Positions 49,130-59,030 are shown, counted from the first letter of the stretch. The stretch: DNA of 64,000 nucleotides from an uncultured Sphingorhabdus sp. (GCA_947501885.1 CANMXN010000001.1:682001-746000), one strand, 5' to 3'. The notes: generated from the sequence alone by a model not told the origin. A program made the numbers and translations.

Positions 49130-52114
49130 ATGAAAAAACTCTTGTTAAGCCGCTTACTTGGCACATTCATCCTCGCATCTACATCCCTTAATGCCTACGC
49201 ATCCGACGCCCCCTCTGGAGCGCAAAGAACAGCAGCATGGAATAGCGAAAAATCAGAATATACGCCTGACGAAACAATTATTTATGGCAAATTAGATAAT
49301 GGACTTACCTATGCCATCAAAGAAAATGATCGTCCGCAAAACGAAGTTCTAATTCGCATGGCAATTGACTTTGGTTCTGCTGCAGAGCGCGATGATGAAC
49401 AGGGTCTTGCGCATTTTATTGAACATATGGCATTCAATGGTACCACTAATGTCCCCGAAGGCGAAATGGTCAAAATATTGGAACGATTGGGCCTATCCTT
49501 TGGCGCAGATACCAATGCTTCAACGGGATATACGCAAACACAATATACATTAGACTTACCCAAAGGCGATAGTGAGACGATAGAGCAAGCGCTATTTTTA
49601 CTGCGTGAAACAGCCAGTGAAGTGGTATTTGATGCTGATGCGGTTGATAGAGAACGTGGTATTATTCTCGAAGAGAAAAGATCACGCGAAAATTTTTCCG
49701 CACAAAGTGGCCGTGCTATCACCAAATTATTACTACCCAATACATATTTCACGAACCGCTTACCCATTGGTACAGAAGAAATATTAAAAAATGCGCCCGC
49801 CGAGAGGATGAAAGACCTCTATAAACGCTATTACACCCCTGATCGAACAAAGCTTGTCATTGTTGGCCCTGTCGATCCAGTAGAAATTGAGAAAATGATC
49901 GTCAAGAAATTTGCATCATGGAAAGGGGAAAGTCGTTCTTTAGGCCGTTTTGACACTTGTGAAATTGATACGAACCGTAAAGCTGAAGCGAGTATTTTTT
50001 CCCATCCCAGCATTTCAGAAGGACTAGCAGTTCAACAATATATCGCCGACAAAAAAAGAACCCAAGCTATTGATCGCAGTATATTAACTTTGAAAATGAC
50101 ATTGGCCAGTTCCATTATTTCTAATCGCATTAACAAAGAATTACGCGCAAAAGATATTCCAATAACAAGCGCTGGTATCCGTTTCTCTTTTAACAACTGC
50201 AATAATTATGCTTCTGTGGGTTATGGTATCGCAGGTAAAGACGGCAGCCGTGATGCCATGATCCCATTCATTCAAAAACATATCAACAGCGCTTTGGAAT
50301 ATGGGTTTCAAAAGAATGAGGTTGATGAGATCATAAAAGCGATCGATAACCAAGTGAGCAATGCCATTAAATCTGAAGCCACGCGGCAAAGCGCAGGATA
50401 TGCTAGAGCGTTAATCGGAGAGACCGAAGATATAATCAATAATAGTCAGCAAAATCAATTAATCTGGCTACAAATTAAACCATTTCTACAACCAGATGCA
50501 GTTCATCAAGAATTTAAATTTTGGTTCAGTCAATTGCAAGAGCCGCTTATATATCTCACCACCAAAGATATTAATACCAATATTGTTAATAAGGAAATTA
50601 GCAATAATGATAGTAAAGCTAATTTGGCAAATTTTAGCGAAAGCGATAAAGACTCTCAAAACCAGGTTCAGCAAAATCAAAGCCTTGTAAAAAAAATCCA
50701 AGACCAGCTTGTCCAAGATTTTCGTAAAAGCTTAACCGTCCCCGCTGAACCGTTAGAAGAGAAAAAAGACGTAGTCTTTGCTTATACAGACTTTGGTGAA
50801 ACAGGAAAAATTGCCCAAGATAGCCGTATCGAAGAATTTAATATCCGCACTTTAACCTTTGAAAACGGTGTGAAGCTTAATATTAAATCAACCGACTTTG
50901 AAGATAATCGTGTCCGATATTCAGTGCGCATCGATGGTGGAGAATTTCATTTTGGTAAAGACAATAATATTTTGGCTGGTTTTATGGGCCGTACATTCGG
51001 TACAGCAGCACTTGGCAAGCATGATATAGATGATTTACGTTCGGTGATATTGGGAACAACAGCATCACCGAGATTTGGCGTATCAACATCTTATTTCGGC
51101 ACCTATGGTTCTGTCGCACCCGATGATTTGCTGCTAGAAATGCAATTATTAGCGGCCTACACGCAAGACCCTGGATATAGAGAAGAAGCGATACGATTAT
51201 TCAAGCGCCCTTTGGAAGAGTTTTATAAAGGTTTAGATTCAACGCCTGGTCGTGCGCTTTCTGTTGCGAGTGGTAGAATATTGACAGACAATGATCCAAG
51301 ATTCTCTTTACCGCCGCAAAAAGCTTATGAAAATTTAAATTTTGATCAATTGCGTGCAGCATTAGGCGATACACTGAAAACCAACGCACTTGAAATTGGC
51401 ATTGTCGGTGACATTAAAGAAGAAGATGCTATTCAAGCAATTGCTGATACTTTTGGGGCTCTACCCAAACGAAAAAGTAAAATAAATAATTATGAAAAGG
51501 AACGCATAACCAATTGGTCAAACAAGCGCGGCACCCATATCATCACGCATAAAGGTGAAGCTGATCAATTATCATGGCAACGCATATGGACCACAACCGA
51601 TGATAGCGATTATAAATTATCGCAAACAATGGGACTATTAGCACGCATTATTGACCTCAATCTAACCGAGGAATTACGTGAAAAGTTAGGCGCTACCTAT
51701 GGATCTAGCGTTAGTTCTTCTATGAGCGCTACTTATACTGATCGCGGTAGTTTTAGTATATCTACATCAGGTGACATTGATAAATTACCCTTAATTGAAG
51801 AAACCATCGACAAAGTGGTCGCCGATACATTAGCGCAAATACCCAGTGCTGATATTTTTGAACGTGCCAGAAAACCAAGATTAGAAAGTTATAGTGATTG
51901 GCGATTACGCAATGGAACTTGGATGGGCATTGTCGATACGGCGCAAACTCAACCAAAATGGATTGAAAGGTTCCGCATAAATGAGGAAACATACAAATCG
52001 ATCACCCGTGAAGATGTTTGGGAGGCTGCCAAAAGATTTCTATCCAAAGATGATTATTTCACATTTAGATCTATTCCAGAAGCAAGTGCCAAAGACATAA
52101 GCTCAGCCATTTAA
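49130..52114 (+). CDS. exported M16-family zinc metallopeptidase
   Basis: This 994-residue pitrilysin/insulinase-like peptidase has a signal peptide (LLSRLLGTFILASTSLNAYA). The inverted zinc motif HxxEH is in LAHFIEHMAFNGT (His95, Glu98, His99). The second half repeats the fold without a zinc motif. It should act in the periplasm or at the outer membrane. A Glu/Asn/Gln-rich stretch (about residues 480-525) separates the halves. Long, duplicated peptidases of this type are common in sphingomonads. It interrupts the purine run purC-purS-purQ. Confidence 0.9.
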   Translation: MKKLLLSRLLGTFILASTSLNAYASDAPSGAQRTAAWNSEKSEYTPDETIIYGKLDNGLTYAIKENDRPQNEVLIRMAIDFGSAAERDDEQGLAHFIEHMAFNGTTNVPEGEMVKILERLGLSFGADTNASTGYTQTQYTLDLPKGDSETIEQALFLLRETASEVVFDADAVDRERGIILEEKRSRENFSAQSGRAITKLLLPNTYFTNRLPIGTEEILKNAPAERMKDLYKRYYTPDRTKLVIVGPVDPVEIEKMIVKKFASWKGESRSLGRFDTCEIDTNRKAEASIFSHPSISEGLAVQQYIADKKRTQAIDRSILTLKMTLASSIISNRINKELRAKDIPITSAGIRFSFNNCNNYASVGYGIAGKDGSRDAMIPFIQKHINSALEYGFQKNEVDEIIKAIDNQVSNAIKSEATRQSAGYARALIGETEDIINNSQQNQLIWLQIKPFLQPDAVHQEFKFWFSQLQEPLIYLTTKDINTNIVNKEISNNDSKANLANFSESDKDSQNQVQQNQSLVKKIQDQLVQDFRKSLTVPAEPLEEKKDVVFAYTDFGETGKIAQDSRIEEFNIRTLTFENGVKLNIKSTDFEDNRVRYSVRIDGGEFHFGKDNNILAGFMGRTFGTAALGKHDIDDLRSVILGTTASPRFGVSTSYFGTYGSVAPDDLLLEMQLLAAYTQDPGYREEAIRLFKRPLEEFYKGLDSTPGRALSVASGRILTDNDPRFSLPPQKAYENLNFDQLRAALGDTLKTNALEIGIVGDIKEEDAIQAIADTFGALPKRKSKINNYEKERITNWSNKRGTHIITHKGEADQLSWQRIWTTTDDSDYKLSQTMGLLARIIDLNLTEELREKLGATYGSSVSSSMSATYTDRGSFSISTSGDIDKLPLIEETIDKVVADTLAQIPSADIFERARKPRLESYSDWRLRNGTWMGIVDTAQTQPKWIERFRINEETYKSITREDVWEAAKRFLSKDDYFTFRSIPEASAKDISSAI

Positions 52115-52219
52115 TATGATAAATATCTTGAATGATTAGCACCTCTCCTATATTCGCATTTTTATTATATTTACCCTCGTCCAAACATTTTGGATCAGAA
52201 AATAGGATGGTCTCAATCT

Positions 52220-52450
52220 ATGAAAGTTAGAGTGTTTGTTACATTGAAAAATGGTGTTTTAGACCCGCAAGGCAAAGCCATTCATCACGCATTAGAAGGT
52301 CTAGGGTTTAGCGGCGTTAATGATGTCCGAGCAGGCCGGTTAATTGAGCTTGATGTAAATGAGGGTGTAAGTGATGAGAATATTCAAGACATGTGCAAAA
52401 AATTACTCACCAACACCGTGATTGAAAATTTTGAAATAGAACGCAACTAA
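52220..52450 (+). CDS. purS: phosphoribosylformylglycinamidine synthase subunit PurS
   Basis: This 76-residue PurS is the small bridging subunit of the three-part FGAM synthase. The fold is visible in MKVRVFVTLKNGVLDPQGKA, HHALEGLGFSGVNDVRAGRLIEL and EDMCKKLLTNTVIENFEI-like ends. The ORF track opens ten codons earlier; the ATG at 52220 gives the standard length. It is 42 bp upstream of purQ. purL, the third partner, is not in the window. Confidence 0.95.
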   Translation: MKVRVFVTLKNGVLDPQGKAIHHALEGLGFSGVNDVRAGRLIELDVNEGVSDENIQDMCKKLLTNTVIENFEIERN

Positions 52451-52492
52451 TCAATTTTCTACAATAAGACTTGGCTATAGAAAGCATTAATC

Positions 52493-53158
52493 ATGAAAGC
52501 TGCCGTCATTCAATTCCCAGGATCCAATTGTGACCGCGATATGAAGGTCGCTATTGAACAAGAAATGGGTGCTCAGACAATATTGCATTGGCATGACGAT
52601 GCTGAATTGCCGATAGACCTTGATTTCATAGCTATACCGGGTGGTTTTTCTTATGGTGACTATCTTCGCTCTGGTGCAATCGCAGCACGTTCTGCTGTGA
52701 TGGCGGCTATTGTCAAAGCGGCTAAAAGAGGCGTCCCTATATTAGGCGTATGTAACGGCTTTCAGATATTGACCGAAAGCGGTCTTTTACCCGGTGCTTT
52801 AATGCGCAATAGGGATCAAAATTATATTTGTCGTAACGTTGATTTACATATTACCAATAATAAATCTATATTTACCCGTGGATATAAAGAAGACACTCAA
52901 ATCTCTATTCCTATTGCACATCATGACGGCAATTATTTTGCCGATGAAGTGACGCTCAAATCTCTCCAAGATAATGGTCGTATCGCCTTTACTTACATCG
53001 ATAATGTCAATGGTTCACAGGCCAATATAGCAGGTATTTTAAATGAGACTGGCAATGTATTGGGTATGATGCCACATCCCGAACGGGCAATTGATACCAA
53101 GCATGGCGGTACAGACGGTCAAAAACTATTCAGGTCATTAGTAAAAGAATTAGCATAA
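52493..53158 (+). CDS. purQ: phosphoribosylformylglycinamidine synthase subunit PurQ
   Basis: This is the 221-residue glutaminase subunit of FGAM synthase. The class-I amidotransferase triad is readable: nucleophile Cys in [10 protein letters not shown], with the His-Glu pair in [19 protein letters not shown] and [14 protein letters not shown] are family segments. It releases ammonia from glutamine for PurL. It follows purS directly. In most sphingomonads purL is next; here the following genes are unrelated and on the other strand. Confidence 0.97.
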   Translation: MKAAVIQFPGSNCDRDMKVAIEQEMGAQTILHWHDDAELPIDLDFIAIPGGFSYGDYLRSGAIAARSAVMAAIVKAAKRGVPILGVCNGFQILTESGLLPGALMRNRDQNYICRNVDLHITNNKSIFTRGYKEDTQISIPIAHHDGNYFADEVTLKSLQDNGRIAFTYIDNVNGSQANIAGILNETGNVLGMMPHPERAIDTKHGGTDGQKLFRSLVKELA

Positions 53159-53187
53159 AGACATTATAAATATATCTTCATTGAGAC

Positions 53188-53565
53188 TTAGTCATCCTCT
53201 GAAACATTTATATCATTGCGCATAATTTCTTTTTTCTTACGTCGCACATAGGGCAAAGCCCCTATAAACAGCGCCAATATAGTGGGCCATAACATTGTGC
53301 TAAATATATCTTTCCAATGTTCATCCCACACATAAGATTGCATAACATCCGTTGCCCAGTCTGGATGATCCAAATATTCACCAGTCAATGCTGCGCATAA
53401 TGCGGCAAGCCATGCCAATAGCCTCGCACCACGCCAACGCCATAACAACCAAACCAACATAAATATGGCCAAACCAACATGCATGTGCATGGCATCGCGC
53501 GAAAGGTCGGTAATATCTAATATAAAGATCTTCAATTCTTGGAAGGTCATATCTTGAAAGGTCAT
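53188..53565 (-). CDS. hypothetical small membrane protein
   Basis: This 125-residue protein has about three membrane segments: GLAIFMLVWLLWRW, LLAWLAALCAALTGEYL and STMLWPTILALFIGALPYV. A conserved-looking acidic and Trp-rich loop (EYLDHPDWATDVMQSYVWDEHWKDI) sits between the second and third. The N-terminus repeats MTFQ twice, so the start could be either of the two ATG codons. No family is recognised. It lies 10 bp after the yhhQ pseudogene end on the same strand. Confidence 0.65.
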   Translation of the reverse strand: MTFQDMTFQELKIFILDITDLSRDAMHMHVGLAIFMLVWLLWRWRGARLLAWLAALCAALTGEYLDHPDWATDVMQSYVWDEHWKDIFSTMLWPTILALFIGALPYVRRKKKEIMRNDINVSEDD

Positions 53566-53574
53566 GAAATATTT

Positions 53575-54260
53575 TCAAATCTTGGTTTGGAATAGTGTAA
53601 AATTGACATTATCATCATAAAGGTCAACTCTTTCTCGGCTTTTTAAGAAATTTACAACCTTATACGTCAAAGGGGTTAAAATAATTTCCCAACCTAATTT
53701 CAACAATCAGTTGGTAAGCATGACAATAAACATCAATTTTACATCCTATACGCCTAAAATGCGAGTGGATAAAATATCAAACTATCAACGCCCTGCCCTA
53801 TAAATGTAGAACCAATGGTTCGGCTCCACAAATGCTTTCTTCGCGTCCATATTTTCATTCTTGCCTAACATAGCTATTCACAAATTCCCCTGCCCAAAGT
53901 GCAGCCATAGAAGCAAAGACTATCCCCAGGACTTGACCAAAGACTTGTTCATAAGCATTTTGCCCTTCCCAACCAGCGGCAGGGGGCAGCGTAACAACCA
54001 TCCAGTTCATAAATACCATAAATATCAATGCACCAGAACCAACCCATATCACCCGCCTAGAGCGCGCATAGCCATAGGCCTCGGTCAATATATCGCCAAT
54101 CACATAACCAATCGGGAAAAATAATATACCCGCACGATAGATATAAATATCATCAAAAATGGTAATATAAGTTTACTTTGCCGCTCCTAATATATTCAAT
54201 AATAACAAGATGGTCACAAATGCTGCCATCACAAAATCATAATATAAATAGCATTCCTTT
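53575..54260 (-). pseudogene. yhhQ: decayed yhhQ/VUT-family queuosine-precursor transporter
   Basis: The pieces of a VUT-family membrane transporter lie in order over about 690 bp. The N-terminal piece (YYDFVMAAFVTILL) is broken by TAA at 54173. It continues in the same frame as AGILFFPIGYVIGDILTEAYGYARSRRVIW to WAGEFVNSYV, then stops at 53855. A shifted frame gives TIGSTFIGQGVDSLIFYPLAF near 53819-53757. Another frame gives LTN-stop-LLKLGWEIILTPLTYKVVNFLK with TGA at 53707, then a typical C-terminus ending at 53575. At least two nonsense codons and two frameshifts make a sequencing error unlikely. Only the 82-codon middle fragment appears in the ORF track. Confidence 0.85.
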
Positions 54261-54361
54261 TATGTATTTGATTATTCGACAAAGGTAATTTTGATATTTT
54301 TTTCATAATATTTCATTACGCACTTTTCAGCACGATGCAAACTGGTTAAGGGGGTGATAGT

Positions 54362-54438
54362 GCGCCCGTAGCTCATCTGGATAGAGCGCGAGACTTCTAA
54401 TCTTGAGGCAGCAGGTTCGAGTCCTGCCGGGCGCACCA
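54362..54438 (+). tRNA. tRNA-Arg(TCT)
   Basis: A full cloverleaf can be drawn. The acceptor GCGCCCG pairs with CGGGCGC, the anticodon loop is ACTTCTAAT with anticodon TCT, and the T arm reads CAGGTTCGAGTCCTG. CCA is encoded at the 3' end (54436-54438). Confidence 0.95.
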
Positions 54439-54499
54439 TATTCTGTGGTTTCTTGGTGCTGTATATAAATATTCTATGACAATCTGTAAGACTTTATAT

Positions 54500-55681
54500 T
54501 CAGGGCATAGTGACATCATGCCCATAGAGCCAGTCATTATGCTCATGAAATTTATTAGGCATCAAGCGATTGGCGAGCCATAGCGGCGCGAAATTTATCA
54601 ATTTTCCGCCTGTGCTGCGCTGGTGAAATAATTGCATATTATCACGAGCAATTTTTTGCACGCGAGCTGTGCGCGCATAGCGCTTACCAAAATAATCTGT
54701 AAAGGCTTTATCAATGTCGCTATGCTGTGACAAAGAACGAGCCAAGACATAGGCATCTTCCATTGCCATAACCGCGCCTTGCGCCATAAATGGCAGCATC
54801 GGGTGGCAAGCATCGCCAAGCAATACCACGCGGCCATCACTCCATTTTTCCAGCGGAGCGCGGTCAAACAAAGCCCAACGATAATGCTGGTCTGATTGAT
54901 TGATAATCTTACGAATAGTGGGGTGCCAGCCAGCAAAATCATGCAATGCTTCTTCACGTTTCCCTTGCTCATTCCAGCTTTCGACCTGCCAATCGCGCTC
55001 AACAACGGCCACTAGATTTGCTAAAGTACCGCCTCGCAATAGATAGGTCACAGCATGCTTTCCTTCACCAACCCATATACAGGCACCAGGCGGTGGCTTA
55101 TGACGTCCAAGATCAGAAACTGGCACTGTATATCGCCAAGCAACATTCCCAGTAAATATTGCTTTTGATGGCCCAAGCATATTCTCGCGAATGATAGATT
55201 TTATGCCATCGGCACCAATGATAATGTCGCCATTTACGCGGCTTCCATCTGATAATTGCGCCCAAGCCTCTTTATCATTCTGACCATATCCGACTACCAT
55301 ATTATTCATTTTTAATATATTATGGCCATGTTCTTTTAATGCTTGCGCAAGGGCATGAATAAAGTCTGCTCTATGGATATGCCAATAGGGGGCGCCATAG
55401 CGTTTTTCCATTTCCGTCCCCATTGGAGTATTGGTGATGACACGGCCCGAATAACCGCCGCGAAATTGCCAATAGCGCGGAACGGATATATAATCCTCTA
55501 GGGTTTTATCGATATTTAAAGCCCGTAAGACTTTTACGCCATTGGGGCTGATTTGAATGCCAGCACCAATTTCATTTAATTCCTTACTTTGTTCAAGGAT
55601 TTCGACATCCCAACCATATTTAAGCAAAGCAAGAGCAGCGCTTAATCCGCCAATACCAGCGCCAATGATGACGGCCTTCAT
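54500..55681 (-). CDS. FAD-dependent monooxygenase (salicylate hydroxylase-like)
   Basis: This 393-residue flavoprotein of the class A aromatic hydroxylase group has the N-terminal dinucleotide fold (IIGAGIGGLSAALALLKYGWDVEILEQ), the DG motif (GDIIIGADGIKSIIRENM) and the second FAD motif (VVLLGDACHPMLPFMAQGAVMAMEDAYVLA). Relatives hydroxylate salicylate, 3-hydroxybenzoate or similar aromatics with NAD(P)H. No neighbouring ring-cleavage genes are present, so the substrate is open. It follows tRNA-Arg on the opposite strand. Confidence 0.9.
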   Translation of the reverse strand: MKAVIIGAGIGGLSAALALLKYGWDVEILEQSKELNEIGAGIQISPNGVKVLRALNIDKTLEDYISVPRYWQFRGGYSGRVITNTPMGTEMEKRYGAPYWHIHRADFIHALAQALKEHGHNILKMNNMVVGYGQNDKEAWAQLSDGSRVNGDIIIGADGIKSIIRENMLGPSKAIFTGNVAWRYTVPVSDLGRHKPPPGACIWVGEGKHAVTYLLRGGTLANLVAVVERDWQVESWNEQGKREEALHDFAGWHPTIRKIINQSDQHYRWALFDRAPLEKWSDGRVVLLGDACHPMLPFMAQGAVMAMEDAYVLARSLSQHSDIDKAFTDYFGKRYARTARVQKIARDNMQLFHQRSTGGKLINFAPLWLANRLMPNKFHEHNDWLYGHDVTMP

Positions 55682-55914
55682 AATATTATGTCTTTGAATA
55701 TCATGTTAATAAAGGCCTAAATCAATGGGTTTAAAAATGATGTAAATATATAGATGGCATTATTGCTGGCGGCAATAGTGATAAATACTCACTTCTATCG
55801 ATAGGCCATATATGAACCATATTGCATCGTTAATTCATAAAATTCTCTCATAGCTTTCATAGTGATGATCTTATATGATGATATAATAGATTAATAATAT
55901 TGAGAATGATTGTG

Positions 55915-56409
55915 ATGAAATATCTTTTACCGATTGCGGCTATATTATTATCAGCTTGCTCACCATCGCCAGATACTGCCGATGATCAATCTTACACCGA
56001 AAAAACAAAGGATGCTCCCATGCCCAATATCATTGTTAAAAGCGCAAATAATTTTGCAACCACCGAGACAAAACTACGACTCGCCATTGAAGAAAAGGGC
56101 CTTAAGCTATTTACTGTGGTTGACCATGGCGCTGGAGCAAAGTCAGTTGATGCCGATATTGGCGAAAGCAAGCTCTTTATCTTTGGCAACCCCAAGGCTG
56201 GTACGCCATTAATGACAGATGATGTCCAAATGGGTTTAGAATTGCCTCTAAAGATATTAATAACATCTGGGATGAATAAGGAAACACAGATTATATATAA
56301 AGATATCGCTGAATCCGCTCAAAATTATAATATAAATGGTAAAGATCAGCTTTTGGGTAAAATATCTGAAAACTTAAACGCTTTGGCCACGGCTGCTGCC
56401 GCGCAATAA
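55915..56409 (+). CDS. DUF302-domain lipoprotein
   Basis: This is a 164-residue lipoprotein (lipobox AAILLSACS). The mature part has the DUF302 fold: VKSANNFATTETKLRLAIEEKGLKLFTVVDHGAGAK and KLFIFGNPKAGTPLMTDDVQMGLELPLKILI. The domain is of unknown function and often lies in the periplasm. The ORF track starts five codons earlier; I prefer the ATG at 55915 because it is directly followed by the Lys-led signal. It is a single gene. Confidence 0.85.
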   Translation: MKYLLPIAAILLSACSPSPDTADDQSYTEKTKDAPMPNIIVKSANNFATTETKLRLAIEEKGLKLFTVVDHGAGAKSVDADIGESKLFIFGNPKAGTPLMTDDVQMGLELPLKILITSGMNKETQIIYKDIAESAQNYNINGKDQLLGKISENLNALATAAAAQ

Positions 56410-56536
56410 CTTTGTTGACGCTATCAAAGATTCTGCATGCAATAGCCATGTTCATTCATGAAATACAAAATTTCTATAATCTCTTGTTGCATCATGAAAC
56501 ATGCAATGCCAACATCACAAAAAGAGAGGGACATAT

Positions 56537-57658
56537 ATGGAATTAGGCAATCTTGGCTATAGCGAAGAACAGATTGAAATCTTAGATGTGGCAACAAATT
56601 TTTGCCGTGATAAATCCTCGATTGAGCAAGTTCGTAACCTGATAAAAAGTGATTTGGGTTTTGACCAATCCATATGGAATGAAATGGCCGAATTGGGATG
56701 GATGGCTATCACTATCCCCGAAGATTATGATGGAATTGGCCTTTCGATGGCCGAAACCGTACCCATTGCCGAACAAATGGGCCGCAATTTAATGGCATCA
56801 CCCTTCGCATCATCTACCATTGCCGCGCAGGCGATTATCGCTGTTGGTAGTGAGGAGCAAAAGTCCAGATTTTTACCGATGATAGCATCTGGTTCCATTG
56901 CCACATTGGCGTTAGCAGAGGCCAATGGTGATTGGGATATGCATAATATTGACGCAAGCGCACAACAAGATGGTGACCAATTAAAGCTAAGCGGAACAAA
57001 GCAATTTTGTCTATGGGCCAGCAATGCCGAAATCATTATCACATCGGTTAAAATCAATGGTCAAGCATCCTTGGTCATTATTGAAGGTGATACTATTCCA
57101 GAAGGAGCTTTGCGCCGCGAAGCAATTATTGATGAGACCAAACGCAGCTTTAGCATCACACTTGATGGAATTACTATTCCAGCCTCCAATATATTAAATA
57201 CTAATAATCATGCTACTGCCTTTGATCAGATTGAACTTGCCGCCATATTGTTACAAAGCGCCGAAATGTGCGGCGGTTCACAAAGTGTTATCGATTATAC
57301 CGTTGATTATCTGAAAACACGCAAACAATTTGGCAAGGTGATTGGCGAATATCAAGCGCTCAAACATCCTGCAGTTGATGCCTATGTTAGCTATGAAAAA
57401 GCACGTTCTCACCTCTATAGCGCGGCCTATAATCATAAGGATCAAGGCTTAGGCGAAATAGCGATTCGTATGGCCAAAGCATCATCAGACAATGCCTATA
57501 GCAATGCAGCCGATCGCGCTGTGCAATTTCACGGCGGTTTTGGTTTTACGCATGATTGTGATGCTGGTCTGCACAGGCGCGCTGCTATATTCCATGCATC
57601 TCAATTTGGTGATGCCGCTTGGCACCGCAGTAAATTGAGCGATTTAATGTTTGGTTGA
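56537..57658 (+). CDS. acyl-CoA dehydrogenase
   Basis: This 373-residue FAD enzyme introduces a double bond into an acyl-CoA. Visible family segments are MAELGWMAITIPEDYDGIGLSMAETVPIAEQMGRN, LALAEANGDWD, the FAD-contact KTRKQFGKVIGEYQALKHPAVDAYV and QFHGGFGFTHDCDAGLHRRAAIF. The ORF track begins at 56501; the ATG at 56537 is the likely start. The fatty-acid or amino-acid branch cannot be told from the sequence. It stands alone. Confidence 0.9.
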   Translation: MELGNLGYSEEQIEILDVATNFCRDKSSIEQVRNLIKSDLGFDQSIWNEMAELGWMAITIPEDYDGIGLSMAETVPIAEQMGRNLMASPFASSTIAAQAIIAVGSEEQKSRFLPMIASGSIATLALAEANGDWDMHNIDASAQQDGDQLKLSGTKQFCLWASNAEIIITSVKINGQASLVIIEGDTIPEGALRREAIIDETKRSFSITLDGITIPASNILNTNNHATAFDQIELAAILLQSAEMCGGSQSVIDYTVDYLKTRKQFGKVIGEYQALKHPAVDAYVSYEKARSHLYSAAYNHKDQGLGEIAIRMAKASSDNAYSNAADRAVQFHGGFGFTHDCDAGLHRRAAIFHASQFGDAAWHRSKLSDLMFG

Positions 57659-57673
57659 TGGCTATAAAAAGGA

Positions 57674-58420
57674 TTATGTGAAGCTTGAATCTTCACGTTC
57701 TTTTTCTTGCTCTTCTATTTGTTCTTCAATAATATCTTGGCTGTCCCCACCGCCAAATACAACGGTACCGCTGGAAAAGCTCGTGCCAAATGTTTGTACG
57801 ATAGAAATAGTCTGACCAAGACCCGATAAAAATTGTTCTTCACTCAAGCTTGTTAACGGGTGAATATATGTGCCCCAGAGCAATCCATTGGCAATGGCAT
57901 AACGAGCATCCAAAGCGCTATCAAAATTGGCTTGCATTAGGCGCGCTAATGTATCGACATTTAATGCTTCTGCTTGGATAATCGGAACCATAATCCGCAT
58001 GCGCTCTGCGACAGGGTCTGAAACAACCAAAACCTGGGTATCTTCTAATTGAAATTGCCATGAATTGCCATCACGCGTGATAGTATCATCAATTTCTTTC
58101 AGGGCCTTATCAATCATGTCGAGCGAAGCCTTTGCTTCCTCGCTAGGTTCAGCAATGGCTTCTGGTTCTGGTGCATTGGGGTCAAATTCTGTCGATCCGT
58201 CGGAAGGGCCTGTACCTATATCAGGAAGTTCAGGAGTTGGAATAGTTGGTTCTGTAGGTGCTGATGGCGTTATTTCATCGGGCGTGTCCACACTCTCTTG
58301 GGCATTTACTGCATATATTGATGTCGACATGATGATAGCAGAAGAACTAAGATATGTTATTGTTTTAACGGTTTTGGAGAAAAGCTTTTCTGTTTTGGGG
58401 ATATGGTACTTTATGGGCAT
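57674..58420 (-). CDS. exported Pro/Glu-rich hypothetical protein
   Basis: This 248-residue protein has an N-terminal hydrophobic segment (TITYLSSSAIIMSTSIYAVNA) that may be a signal peptide, then a Pro-Glu-Thr-rich stretch (about residues 45-95). The folded half has VLVVSDPVAERMRIMVPI, LARLMQANFDSALDARYAIANGLLWGTY and a Gly-Ser-rich end. No family is certain; it has some likeness to type III secretion chaperone-like (YbjN-type) folds. It is convergent with the acyl-CoA dehydrogenase gene. Confidence 0.6.
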   Translation of the reverse strand: MPIKYHIPKTEKLFSKTVKTITYLSSSAIIMSTSIYAVNAQESVDTPDEITPSAPTEPTIPTPELPDIGTGPSDGSTEFDPNAPEPEAIAEPSEEAKASLDMIDKALKEIDDTITRDGNSWQFQLEDTQVLVVSDPVAERMRIMVPIIQAEALNVDTLARLMQANFDSALDARYAIANGLLWGTYIHPLTSLSEEQFLSGLGQTISIVQTFGTSFSSGTVVFGGGDSQDIIEEQIEEQEKEREDSSFT

Positions 58421-58485
58421 TATTTTCTCCTATTATTTCTTTTATATTCGATACTCCGCAGGATATTGTTACCATCTAAAATAAT

Positions 58486-58884
58486 TCATTTGCGAAAAGG
58501 CCATTCAATAGTTTCGCTGACCCATAATGCCCACCAGATGGCAATCGGCTGAAAAGCCAATCTAGGCCCATGATACCACCAACTTAATGTTTCGCCATTA
58601 ACGGCAATATTATTGATTGCATGATGAATATTGGCAGGAAAAACGCACAATGCATATAAGGCAAGTCCTATTCCTGCAAATTTGCGAACTTTTGGGATAA
58701 ACAAACCTATAGCCCCCAATATTTCAGCAATGCCTGTCCAATATATTACATGCTCAGGGTAAGGTACCCATGATGGTGTTATAGCAAGGAACCCCTCAGG
58801 AGAACGGATATGCGCGATGCCAGCCAGCAAATAAATAATTGCCATAATTACCAATAAACCACTGCGAATATATGTTTTTTTCAT
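58486..58884 (-). CDS. DoxX-like membrane protein
   Basis: This 132-residue membrane protein has four helices and the DoxX-like pattern: IYLLAGIAHIRSPEGFLAITPSWVPYPEHVIYWTGIAEILGAIGLFIPKVRKFAGIGLALYALCVFPANIHHAIN. The function of the family is unclear; some members work in redox and oxidative-stress complexes. It lies 65 bp upstream of the exported protein gene on the same strand. Confidence 0.85.
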   Translation of the reverse strand: MKKTYIRSGLLVIMAIIYLLAGIAHIRSPEGFLAITPSWVPYPEHVIYWTGIAEILGAIGLFIPKVRKFAGIGLALYALCVFPANIHHAINNIAVNGETLSWWYHGPRLAFQPIAIWWALWVSETIEWPFRK

Positions 58885-58978
58885 CTATTATTATTTTACC
58901 ACATCATATTATTATATATTAAATTATATATAGTCTTCTTTATGAAGTTCGAGATTATACAAAATTTGCTAAATAACA

Positions 58979-59030
58979 ATAGTCCTGCTAGAGGGTTCCT
59001 TAGCTAGCGTCGGAATTTGCGACGGACTAT
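58979..59030 (+). promoter_or_regulatory. three-way-junction structure in the cold-shock gene leader
   Basis: ATAGTCC (58979-58985) pairs perfectly with GGACTAT (59024-59030) and encloses two arms: GCTAG/CTAGC (58987-59008) and GTCG/CGAC (59009-59023). The whole element is 52 bases, about 140 bp upstream of the cold-shock start. It could be a temperature-responsive leader, an independent RNA, or a mobile palindrome. Which strand is transcribed is not known. Confidence 0.4.
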
